A stretch of 64,000 nucleotides of DNA from Arthrobacter sp. MYb227 (GTDB lineage Bacteria > Actinomycetota > Actinomycetes > Actinomycetales > Micrococcaceae), in assembly GCF_002975435.1 (NCBI RefSeq), contig NZ_PCPT01000006.1:124001-188000 (forward strand), in the 5' to 3' direction. Both the position numbers and the translations under genes were made by a program. The notes under the pieces were generated by a model, which had not been told where the DNA came from, ran no database searches, and saw only the letters and a list, made by a program, of their open reading frames with translations. Of this stretch, positions 11,491 to 19,040 are shown one piece after another. Position 1 is the first letter of the stretch. The number at the start of each line of letters is the position of its first letter.

Positions 11491-12813
11491 ATGGACATCA
11501 ATACCCGGAACAACGCCACCACCGAAATTCATACTGGCTACAGCCCCACCGGTCCCCACCGTCCCATGACCGTGCCCATCTACAATTCGGCTGCCTTTGA
11601 ATTCCCAAACTACGCAACAGCAGCAGAACTCTTTGCGCTGAAGAAGCCCGGCTTCACCTACTCACGCACCGGCAACCCAACTGTTGCCGTATTGGAAGCA
11701 CGGGCCGCGGCACTCGAGGGCGGTGTGGGTGCCATCGCCACTGCAACGGGCCAGGCAGCAGTTGCCATCTCCCTGCTCGCCTTGTTGCAGGGGCCCAATC
11801 ACCTGGTTGCTTCAAACAAGCTCTACGGTGGCACCGTTGATCTGCTCACGGATACCTTTGCCGACTTCGGCATCACTGTCACCTTCGTAGACCCGGAAGA
11901 TCCGGCGCAGTGGGCAGCAGCGATCACTGAGAAGACTCGTGGCTTTCTGCTTGAATCCGTCTCCAACCCGCTGATTACCCTTGTAGATTTGCGAGCCATC
12001 ACCGATATTGCCCACGCATCTGGCATCCCGGTAGTAGTAGATAACACCTTGGCAACCCCTGCAGCCTACAAACCGATCGAATTTGGCGCAGATGTTGTTG
12101 TGCATTCGGCGACTAAGGCGCTGGCCGGACATGGATCGGTTCTTGGGGGACTGGTTATTGATGCTGGAACCTTTGATTTCTCGGATGCGGCACGTTGGCC
12201 ACAGATCGCCGCGGCGAAGGCCCGTTATTATGGAGATTCCTTGCTTGAACGCTATGGAGTTCAGGCCTACTTGATGCTTGCACGCTCCAAATTCCTCCAT
12301 GATCTGGGCCCGACTCTGGCTCCGGCCTCCGCGTCAGCGATTCTTACGGGTATTGAGACGCTCTCGCTGCGTGTGGCCAAGGCTCAAGAAAATATTCTTG
12401 CCGTAACCCAAGCTTTGGAAGTACACCCGGCCGTGGCCAAGGTTCATCATCCTTCGCTGCGGGATCATCAAGATTATGAGCTGGCGGAAAAGGATTTTCC
12501 TCGGGGAACGGGCTGTGTTTTCTCCTTTGATCTGCTGGACCCCACCGCGGTACCGGCAGTTGTTGATTCGCTCAAGCTTTTTGCTCTGGCAGCAAACATT
12601 GGGGACGCTCGCTCGCTGGTAGTTCATCCGGCGGCCATGACCCACTGTCGACTTAGCGATGACCAGTTGGCAGCTGCTGGAATCCGGCAGGGCACACTGC
12701 GTGTTTCGGTTGGCCTAGAAAATGCCGATGACCTGATCGCCGATCTTTACTCGGCACTCGAATCCCTGATTACGGTGCCAAATATTTCTCTCCATGAATC
12801 CGTTAGCGCCTAG
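11491..12813 (+). CDS. metY: O-acetylhomoserine sulfhydrylase (direct sulfhydrylation)
   Basis: PLP enzyme making homocysteine from O-acetylhomoserine and sulfide. The 440 residues belong to the Cys/Met-metabolism PLP family. Evidence includes YSRTGNPTVAVLEARAAALE, the Asp of VVVDNTLATP, the PLP lysine in VVHSATKALAGHGS, and the long central insertion (RYYGDSLLERYGVQAY region) that separates MetY from the shorter MetB. The GAAAGG before the ATG is a fair Shine-Dalgarno. Its end overlaps the longest possible frame of the next gene. Some family members also accept O-acetylserine, so exact specificity is inferred. Confidence 0.92.
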   Translation: MDINTRNNATTEIHTGYSPTGPHRPMTVPIYNSAAFEFPNYATAAELFALKKPGFTYSRTGNPTVAVLEARAAALEGGVGAIATATGQAAVAISLLALLQGPNHLVASNKLYGGTVDLLTDTFADFGITVTFVDPEDPAQWAAAITEKTRGFLLESVSNPLITLVDLRAITDIAHASGIPVVVDNTLATPAAYKPIEFGADVVVHSATKALAGHGSVLGGLVIDAGTFDFSDAARWPQIAAAKARYYGDSLLERYGVQAYLMLARSKFLHDLGPTLAPASASAILTGIETLSLRVAKAQENILAVTQALEVHPAVAKVHHPSLRDHQDYELAEKDFPRGTGCVFSFDLLDPTAVPAVVDSLKLFALAANIGDARSLVVHPAAMTHCRLSDDQLAAAGIRQGTLRVSVGLENADDLIADLYSALESLITVPNISLHESVSA

Positions 12814-12823
12814 AAGAAGAACG

Positions 12824-14053
12824 ATGATGAGCAAGCTACAGAACACTACCGAATCCTTGAACAGCCATTCATTCAACACCCTGGCCATCCATGCGGGACA
12901 AGCGCCCGACCCACTGACCGGTGCCGTCATTCCTCCGATTTATCAGACCAGCACCTTTGTTCAAGATGGCATCAATGTGCTGCGCAATGGACACGAGTAC
13001 TCACGTGGTTCGAATCCCACGCGTAATGGCTTTGAAACCCAACTCGCCACCCTGGAAGCAGGGCATGCAGGTTTTGCTTTTGCCTCGGGCATTGCCGCCG
13101 AGGATGCACTGCTGCGTGCGGTATTAGAACCGGGTGATCATATTGTGCTGGGTGCAGATGGGTATGGGGGAACTAATCGGCTGATCAACCGACTTCACGG
13201 TAAGTGGGGGATCACCAATACTCCGGTAGACATCACAGACCTTGGCGCTGTTGCCGCCGCGGTACAGCCAGGAAAGACAGCACTTTTGTGGGTGGAGACA
13301 CCGTCCAACCCGTTACTGGGCATCGCAGATCTTGCCGGGTGGGCCAAAATCGCCCAAGAGGCCGGGGCACTACTGGTAGTGGATAACACCTTTGCCACTC
13401 CGTTCCTGCAACGGCCCATCACCCTGGGCGCGGATGCCGTGGTGCATTCAACAACCAAATACATTGGTGGACACTCGGATGTTTTGGGAGGTGCCGTCAT
13501 TGTTGCCGACAAGATCTTCCGCGGTCAGTCATTGGCCGAAACGGTAGGATTCCAGCAATTTGCTGGCGGGGCCGTCGCCGGTCCACAAGACTGTTTCCTC
13601 GCCGCCCGAGGATTGAAAACACTGGGGTTGCGTATGGAAAGACACTGCTCAAATGCCGCAGTCATCGCTCAATGGTTGCAGCATCGTGACGAAGTTTCGG
13701 CAGTTCTCTACCCGGGGCTCGAATCGCATCCAGGACATGAACTGGCCAAGACGCAAGCGGATGGGTTTGGTGGCATCGTTTCGCTGCAATTTGCCGGTGG
13801 TGAGGCCGCGGCACGCGCCTTTGCCGAGAGCACCGAGCTCTTTGCCTTGTCAGTTTCCCTAGGCGGCGTGGAATCGCTGATCTGCTATTCCTCAGAGATG
13901 ACTCATGCCTCGGTTATCGGCACAAAGCTGGAAATTCCCAAGGATCTGGTGCGACTGAGCGTTGGTATTGAACAGGTTGAAGATCTTCTTGCCGATCTTG
14001 AGCTAGGACTTAGCGCGGCACGTAACGCATCGCTTGCGGAGGCATCCGTCTAA
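12824..14053 (+). CDS. metB: Cystathionine gamma-synthase / homoserine-ester sulfhydrylase
   Basis: Second PLP enzyme of the same fold. It joins an activated homoserine to cysteine (transsulfuration) or possibly to sulfide. Features are HAGQAPDPLTGAVIPPIY at the N terminus, YSRGSNPTRNGFETQLA, DNTFATPFLQRP, the lysine in VVHSTTKYIGGHSDVLGG and SLGGVESLICYSSEMTHA near the end. The frame opens at 12794 inside metY, but AGAAGAAGA precedes ATG 12824, which I prefer. CGS and O-succinylhomoserine sulfhydrylase are hard to separate by sequence. Having both metY and metB gives two routes to homocysteine. Confidence 0.85.
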   Translation: MMSKLQNTTESLNSHSFNTLAIHAGQAPDPLTGAVIPPIYQTSTFVQDGINVLRNGHEYSRGSNPTRNGFETQLATLEAGHAGFAFASGIAAEDALLRAVLEPGDHIVLGADGYGGTNRLINRLHGKWGITNTPVDITDLGAVAAAVQPGKTALLWVETPSNPLLGIADLAGWAKIAQEAGALLVVDNTFATPFLQRPITLGADAVVHSTTKYIGGHSDVLGGAVIVADKIFRGQSLAETVGFQQFAGGAVAGPQDCFLAARGLKTLGLRMERHCSNAAVIAQWLQHRDEVSAVLYPGLESHPGHELAKTQADGFGGIVSLQFAGGEAAARAFAESTELFALSVSLGGVESLICYSSEMTHASVIGTKLEIPKDLVRLSVGIEQVEDLLADLELGLSAARNASLAEASV

Positions 14054-14086
14054 AAGAATTCCCGGTCGTGTGCCGGGTACTAAATG

Positions 14087-14143
14087 TGCGTTGGCCGTGT
14101 AAGGGGAGTCTGAGGGGACTGCAACACGGCCAACGCATTTTTT
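14087..14143 (+). terminator. Terminator closing the methionine block
   Basis: TGCGTTGGCCGTGT (14087-14100) pairs perfectly with ACACGGCCAACGCA (14124-14137). The stem is followed by TTTTTT. It is among the strongest terminators in the window. Confidence 0.92.
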
Positions 14144-14208
14144 GTGGGTGGACATCAAGATTTCGTCACCGGGCAGCAAGGGAAGCGCAAACGTAGGAAG
14201 ATTGAGAC

Positions 14209-14535
14209 ATGGATTTTGAACTACTGATCATTACCGATTGCCCCAACAGTGCACCAGCTGCCGAACTCTTCACGAAAGTTATGGAAGCCGCGAATCTGAA
14301 TGCAACAGATCTAAAAATCCGCGAACTGAGATCCGAAACCGAAGCACAGGCCTTGGGGTTTCATGGATCGCCCACCTTTGCGGTAGCGGGTCAGGACCTT
14401 TTTGCATCGGCAGCGGAGCCCGCCCTGAGCTGTCGTGTCTATCCAACTCCCACTGGCCTGGCTGGACTGCCTGTCTTTGAGGAGTTATTGGAATCGGTCA
14501 ATAAAGCAATCGCCGAAAATGATCAAATCAACTAG
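14209..14535 (+). CDS. Small thioredoxin-fold protein
   Basis: A 108-residue cytoplasmic protein that reads like the thioredoxin-like proteins often labelled alkylmercury-lyase- or glutaredoxin-related. It starts with a beta strand (FELLIIT) leading into DCPNSAPA, where a thioredoxin would have CxxC; here only one Cys remains. Later it has GFHGSPTFAVAGQDLF (the cis-proline region) and CRVYPTPTGLAGLP. Loss of the second Cys suggests a monothiol or non-redox role. It may be co-expressed with the transporter gene that follows 128 bases later. Function unknown. Confidence 0.7.
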   Translation: MDFELLIITDCPNSAPAAELFTKVMEAANLNATDLKIRELRSETEAQALGFHGSPTFAVAGQDLFASAAEPALSCRVYPTPTGLAGLPVFEELLESVNKAIAENDQIN

Positions 14536-14681
14536 TTCTCGTTTTGATCAAAATGATCATGAAACGTGGCGCTAAGCGGTGATTTTTATACGTTCAATGG
14601 TTTGGAATGGCCGGTTTGGCGTAACATTTGGAGTATGGTCGATCATTTTGCAATGATCAATGCATGTCTTCCGATCAAAAT
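14516..14681. repeat. Cluster of GATCA/CAAAATG motifs around the transporter promoter
   Basis: Related copies lie at 14516-14529 (AAAATGATCAAATC), 14542-14553 (TTTTGATCAAAA, a perfect 12-base palindrome, running into TGATCA), 14641-14660 (GATCATTTTGCAATGATCAA) and 14673-14681 (GATCAAAAT). They flank the start of the BASS gene. The arrangement resembles an operator array, but no regulator is identified. Confidence 0.5.
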
Positions 14682-15671
14682 GTGCAACAAAAACCAGAAG
14701 TAGCGGGCGAAGAGCGTAGCGCCAAGATAGCGGTAACCCTTTTCCCGCTACTCGTATTGGCGGGCGGAGCCATTGCCCTGCTGACACCTGAATCGTTTTC
14801 AGGCTATTCCAAAGCCATTAACCCGCTACTGATGATCATTATGTTTGGCATGGGTCTAACCCTGACCCTGCCGGACTTCGCACTCGTGGTACGAAAGCCA
14901 CTTCCAGTACTTTTGGGAGTTGTGGCCCAATACCTGATCATGCCGTTATTGGGTCTCGGAATTTCATTACTTTTGCAATTACCCCCGGCACTGGCCGCTG
15001 GCGTTATTTTGGTCGGTTGCGCACCGGGTGGAACAGCATCAAACGTGGTGACCTACCTGGCTAAGGGCGATCTTGCGCTTTCGGTGACAATGACCTCGAT
15101 TTCTACGTTGCTGGCCCCTGTCTTCACACCATTGCTGACTCTTTGGCTTGCGGGCCAATATTTACCCGTTGATGCCGGTTCCATGGCTAAGACCATCGTG
15201 CAGATTGTGTTGATCCCCGTGGTGCTGGGACTGGTGCTGCGCGCGCTGCTGCCGGCTCTGGTGGACAAATTGCTTCCTGCCCTTCCCTGGGTTTCGGTCA
15301 TCGCGATCACCGGCGTGGTCGTCATCGTGGTGGCAGGTAGTGCCGCGGCCATCTTCAGCGCCGGTGCGCTGATCCTGCTGGCCGTCATCCTGCACAACGC
15401 GGGCGGCATCGCGCTGGGCTACGGAACGGCCAAACTGTTCAAACAGCCCATAGCCTCGCGCCGCACCATGGCCATCGAGGTCGGCATGCAGAACTCCGGG
15501 TTGGCCTCGGGTCTGGCCAAGCAGTACTTCACCCCGGAAGCCGCGCTACCTGGTGCGGTGTTCTCGGTCTGGCACAACCTATCCGGTGCGTTGATCGCCG
15601 CCTACTGGCGCCGTTCCAGCGCGAAGAACGCCGAGCGCGAAGCCCTCGAATCCGAGCTCGCTTCCAAGTAG
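14664..15671 (+). CDS. Bile acid:sodium symporter family (BASS) transporter
   Basis: Integral membrane protein of about 335 residues with nine or ten hydrophobic segments. It has the BASS signatures GMGLTLTLPDF, VGCAPGGTASNVVTYLAKGD and the late GMQNSGLASGLA. Bacterial members carry small organic anions with Na+, and the substrate is not evident here. The frame opens with TTG at 14628, but ATG 14664 (MSSDQNVQQ) fits the hydrophilic leader better. The promoter region contains several GATCA motifs. It is separated from the methionine genes by a strong terminator, so a methionine-related role is not implied. Confidence 0.88.
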   Translation: MSSDQNVQQKPEVAGEERSAKIAVTLFPLLVLAGGAIALLTPESFSGYSKAINPLLMIIMFGMGLTLTLPDFALVVRKPLPVLLGVVAQYLIMPLLGLGISLLLQLPPALAAGVILVGCAPGGTASNVVTYLAKGDLALSVTMTSISTLLAPVFTPLLTLWLAGQYLPVDAGSMAKTIVQIVLIPVVLGLVLRALLPALVDKLLPALPWVSVIAITGVVVIVVAGSAAAIFSAGALILLAVILHNAGGIALGYGTAKLFKQPIASRRTMAIEVGMQNSGLASGLAKQYFTPEAALPGAVFSVWHNLSGALIAAYWRRSSAKNAEREALESELASK

Positions 15672-15690
15672 TCAACCGTTGAATCCACAT

Positions 15691-15741
15691 GCCGAAGGTT
15701 TCCTCGTTGCCCACATAGTGGGCGACCGGGGAGCCTTCGGC
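15691..15741 (+). terminator. Hairpin after the BASS transporter
   Basis: GCCGAAGG (15691-15698) pairs with CCTTCGGC (15734-15741), and GCCCAC (15709-15714) with GTGGGC (15718-15723) inside. No clear T run on the plus strand, so termination is probable rather than certain. It could also serve the convergent minus-strand gene. Confidence 0.5.
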
Positions 15742-15771
15742 CGTTGTACAGGGTGGGTCCGAAAGGGCCAC

Positions 15772-16071
15772 CTACTCGATGCCGTCGTCCAAGGCTGTCG
15801 GTTTTAGTGGGTTACCTTTGTGATGGCTAGCGCGTGCGCGGCCGTATGGGCTGCGTGAATTCTGCTTCCACCACCATTGTTCGGTGTTAGTCACGATTCT
15901 TTGCAGTTGGCTATCATGCAACGGGGTGAACCCCGCGGTGAGAAGTTCTTGATAAATGTCATGTGCCGCACCGTGGGACAAGCTATTCCATTGTTGAGGG
16001 TTCCGGACCCCGTAACGGTGATCCTTGCACCACGCATTGAGCCTATGTAGCAATTCTGCACCCGTGTCCAT
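15772..16071 (-). CDS. Hypothetical protein, 99 residues
   Basis: Small basic soluble protein not recognised as any family. It is rich in Trp (including WWWKQ near residue 67), His and Arg, with no signal peptide or membrane segment. An AGGAG lies about 10 bases before the ATG at 16071, which supports translation. It is an orphan between the BASS transporter and another unknown gene on the same strand. It could be a horizontally acquired or decaying gene. Confidence 0.45.
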   Translation of the reverse strand: MDTGAELLHRLNAWCKDHRYGVRNPQQWNSLSHGAAHDIYQELLTAGFTPLHDSQLQRIVTNTEQWWWKQNSRSPYGRARASHHKGNPLKPTALDDGIE

Positions 16072-16454
16072 AATCGATGCTCCTGGTGGCCCTGATATTA
16101 AAGGTGGATTCTTCGTTCCGTTCTTCCTTGACTGGGTCCATGTTCACGTCATGGTGTTTCCCTCTGGTTGCTTGAGTCCCGTTATTATGAGCCTAATCCG
16201 CGTGGCATGCATGGACTGCACTACCGCGCACCTTTCTTGTTGAGACATCCTCAAACGAAATATTCGGATACGGCTCTAGGCAACACACACATATCTGCCA
16301 TGAGATATTGGGTGCGGTGGCTAGCTGCATGGTCCATGGCGAACGCAGTAGCGGTGAGGGTAAACCGGCACACGGTACCTGCAACGAGGTTCACACTTGT
16401 GATTGAAAGATGCCGGGGTTAAACGATTTTGCCGTATCGGATTACTGGGGTGGA
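16072..16454. other. Intergenic stretch without a recognisable gene
   Basis: 383 bases between two minus-strand hypotheticals. Short frames on both strands lack ribosome sites and protein character. I see no RNA gene, repeat or clear promoter. Confidence 0.4.
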
Positions 16455-17051
16455 TCAACCCTCGAACGGAGCCGGTAGCACGTCTCTGCTGGAATTAGTG
16501 GAGATGATTTCTAATCGTGGATCTTGATGCAAAGCCATGAAGAGTTCCGGTACGGCGGCAACTATCAGCGAATCCGGGTACAGGCCCGTGCCCCATGCGA
16601 AGGAACCGGATGGATCCTCAACAAATGCCGGAACCTGGTCCCGCACGCCATGGAAGATGATTTCCTCTAGGCCGATTTCCTCATGCAGGTACTCACGGCC
16701 GACAAAGAAACTTGTGCTGGCTTGATCGGTGAATGGTGGCGAGTAGCCGACCCAGCTTCGGGTATGTAAAAACGAATTGGTGCTCACCCACGACCCTAGA
16801 ATCTCACGCAACGCATTGGCGGTTTCCCTAGCGAGACGACCCAAGGGAGCCGCCGGTAGCACCGCGCCGGGATGCTCCGCGAGGTAACCACTGACAAGTT
16901 CGTTGCAGTCGGTAGAAGCAGTGAGCTCGAAACCCAAAGGCAATATTGACGACCAGCTCAGTGGAAGATCGGCGCTGTCTCGGGCGGGAAGGAAGAGACG
17001 CAGCATGCGCAGCGCATTAAATTCCTTGCCAATGTAGTTTCGGGCCAACAA
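16455..17051 (-). CDS. Hypothetical protein, 198 residues
   Basis: No family recognised. The frame starts with TTG at 17051, preceded by AAGGAAGAAG at good spacing. The protein looks globular and cytoplasmic (WGTGLYPDSLIVAAVPELF near the C terminus) without signal peptide, membrane segment or cofactor motif. Sequence composition looks protein-like throughout, so I regard it as real. It lies 104 bases downstream of the Gfo/Idh/MocA gene on the same strand but is not obviously part of its operon. Confidence 0.6.
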   Translation of the reverse strand: MLARNYIGKEFNALRMLRLFLPARDSADLPLSWSSILPLGFELTASTDCNELVSGYLAEHPGAVLPAAPLGRLARETANALREILGSWVSTNSFLHTRSWVGYSPPFTDQASTSFFVGREYLHEEIGLEEIIFHGVRDQVPAFVEDPSGSFAWGTGLYPDSLIVAAVPELFMALHQDPRLEIISTNSSRDVLPAPFEG

Positions 17052-17155
17052 TACTTCTTCCTTCCTCAGTGCAAGAGCAATGGGATGCAGCGGGGGGCCA
17101 TGCTGGGGTGCGGAATTTCTTCCGAATCACCGGCGCAGCCCCCCGCTGCTAGGAA

Positions 17156-18223
17156 CTACGAATTACTGGTTCGCGCCAAATCATTCGGGTATCGAATGCC
17201 CAGCTGGTGGCGAATGCCATCAAAGATAGCCATCGTATTGATCGAGTGTTCCCACGTCATGGTGGGAGACTCAGTAAGGCCTTCCTGGATGCAGCGGGTC
17301 GCTTCACGGAACTCATAGGTGTAGTTCTCGCCCACCGGTTCGAAGACCTCGGTCCGTGCAGGTCCATTAACCGGATGGATGAAGAGCTTGGTGGGGTTGT
17401 GTAGCGGGGCGTTGGTGCCCAGCCAACCAGCGGTGCAAGAAACCCGGGCTTCCCGTGTTGATGAACTGTTCAGCGAGACCATCAGCTGTGCATGACGTAC
17501 ACCGGAGTAACCCAAGGTGATGGCCGTCTGCAGATCCACACCATCTTCATTCAAGTCCGCACTAGCCTGGACCGAGGTCGGGAAACCCATGGTACCAATG
17601 GCCCAAGTCAACGGGTAGACGGCAAGGTCTAGCAGAGCGCCGCCTCCCGCAGTCGGGTCAAAGAGTCGCCATTGAGGATCGTACTGGGCTTTAAACCCAA
17701 GATCTGCCTGAACCCAAGAAGGCTCGCCCAATTCTCCAGACTCTAAAATTTCCATGGCCCTAGCAAACGCAGGGGTAAAGCGTGACCAAACAGCTTCCAT
17801 GAGGAATAGATCTTGCGCGGCTGCCTCGGCAACCAATGCACGAGCCTCTGCCGCGTTGATGGTCAACGACTTTTCGCAGACTACGTTCTTGCCAGACTTC
17901 AAAGCCGCCATGGCAATTTCAAAGTGTTGACCGTGCGGAGTAGCAATGTAGACGGCCTCAATTTCTGGTTCATCAAACATTGCCTGATACGACCCGTAAG
18001 CCCACTCAATATCGTGTTCGTCGGCAAATGCGCGTGCTCGTTCCTCGTTGCGTGAGGACACTGCAATCACGTTGGCATCTTCCAACGACTGCAGGTCAGC
18101 AATGACCTTTGAAACAATGCGCCCGGTCGAGACTACGCCCCAATTCAGCGAGCGGCCCGTGGCCTTGATCGGCGAGGGGGCGCTTGCGGCGGCGGCAGGT
18201 GGTGCCTGGATGTAACTAACCAT
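17156..18223 (-). CDS. Gfo/Idh/MocA family oxidoreductase
   Basis: NAD(P)-dependent dehydrogenase of 355 residues. The N-terminal Rossmann domain has LNWGVVSTGRIVSKVI (residues ~26-41) and the family's ATPHGQHFEIAMAALKSGKNVVCEKSLTIN segment, whose CEK lysine is catalytic in the family. The C-terminal domain carries the DLGFKAQ and GGGALLDLAVYPL strands. It most resembles the dihydrodiol dehydrogenase-like branch acting on sugars or cyclic polyols; the substrate is unknown. GGGAG lies about 12 bases before the ATG. It is transcribed after the gamma-carbonic anhydrase-like gene, 68 bases downstream. Confidence 0.88.
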   Translation of the reverse strand: MVSYIQAPPAAAASAPSPIKATGRSLNWGVVSTGRIVSKVIADLQSLEDANVIAVSSRNEERARAFADEHDIEWAYGSYQAMFDEPEIEAVYIATPHGQHFEIAMAALKSGKNVVCEKSLTINAAEARALVAEAAAQDLFLMEAVWSRFTPAFARAMEILESGELGEPSWVQADLGFKAQYDPQWRLFDPTAGGGALLDLAVYPLTWAIGTMGFPTSVQASADLNEDGVDLQTAITLGYSGVRHAQLMVSLNSSSTREARVSCTAGWLGTNAPLHNPTKLFIHPVNGPARTEVFEPVGENYTYEFREATRCIQEGLTESPTMTWEHSINTMAIFDGIRHQLGIRYPNDLARTSNS

Positions 18224-18291
18224 CGTTGGTGTGCTCCCTAATCAGTTGGGCTTGGTGGAATTACTTTGGTGGAACCTCTAGGGGCATGAGA

Positions 18292-18816
18292 CTACAGAGC
18301 TGCGTTGGCCTCACGGTGTTTTGCTGCAAGAACTAGGTAGTGGGCAGCATTTTCTTTCAGTGATTCGACCTCTTCATCGCTGAGCTCGCGGCGGACCTTG
18401 GCCGGGACACCGGCTACCAGCGAACGCGGGGGAACCTGGGTGCCTTCAAGGACCAAGGCGCCGGCGGCAACAAGGCAGTTATCGCCAATGACGGCACCGT
18501 TCATGATGGTGGCGCTCATGCCGATCAGGCAGTCATTGCCCACGGTTGCCCCGTGGACAACTGCCGAGTGGCCCACCGAGACGCGCTCGCCGATGCTGCA
18601 GGGGAAGCCGGTATCTGCGTGAAGTACAACATTGTCCTGCAGGTTGGTGCCCTCCTTGACAGTGATGGTGTCCGAGTCGCCGCGGGCCGAAACCCCATAG
18701 AAGGCACTGGAATTTGCCCCGAAGTGCACATCGCCGGAAAGCGTGGCGGTGGGTGCCAAGAACACGCTGGGATCAACGGAAGGAGTAATGGAGTCAATGG
18801 TAATGATGTGAGCCAT
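18292..18816 (-). CDS. Gamma-carbonic anhydrase-like hexapeptide-repeat protein
   Basis: A 174-residue left-handed beta-helix protein of the YrdA/PaaY/CaiE-like group. It shows AhexaPeptide rungs (GDVHFGANSSAFYGVSARGD, then NVVLHADTGF and VGHSAVVHGATVGNDCLIGM) followed by a C-terminal helix. The His residues of the VGHSAVVHG rungs correspond to zinc ligands of gamma carbonic anhydrases. True CO2 hydration is not guaranteed; many members are acyl-CoA-related or of unknown role. Start ATG at 18816 fits the family N terminus. Confidence 0.85.
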   Translation of the reverse strand: MAHIITIDSITPSVDPSVFLAPTATLSGDVHFGANSSAFYGVSARGDSDTITVKEGTNLQDNVVLHADTGFPCSIGERVSVGHSAVVHGATVGNDCLIGMSATIMNGAVIGDNCLVAAGALVLEGTQVPPRSLVAGVPAKVRRELSDEEVESLKENAAHYLVLAAKHREANAAL

Positions 18817-19040
18817 GGCACCAACTGTAGTCGTTGGTAGCTAAGAACACCGGTAGCAGGGGCTTCGCGGACAGCGAAGCCAAACATTGCCAGGTGGTTA
18901 GAGGGAGTGGCTCATGAGGTTCGGCGCCGGCGCAGGTAAGCCTTTCCAAGCTGGCGGAGAAACCCTAACCCGTCGAGTATGAGAGGTAGTCAGCAGGGGC
19001 TTTTGGGCATTTGCAGGAAATGTGGGGAGAAGTGAGCAGC

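Noticed and set aside
13007-13020. GGTTCGAATCCCAC, which resembles a tRNA T-loop
   Set aside because: It lies inside metB, encoding the conserved SRGSNPT segment, and has no tRNA arms around it.
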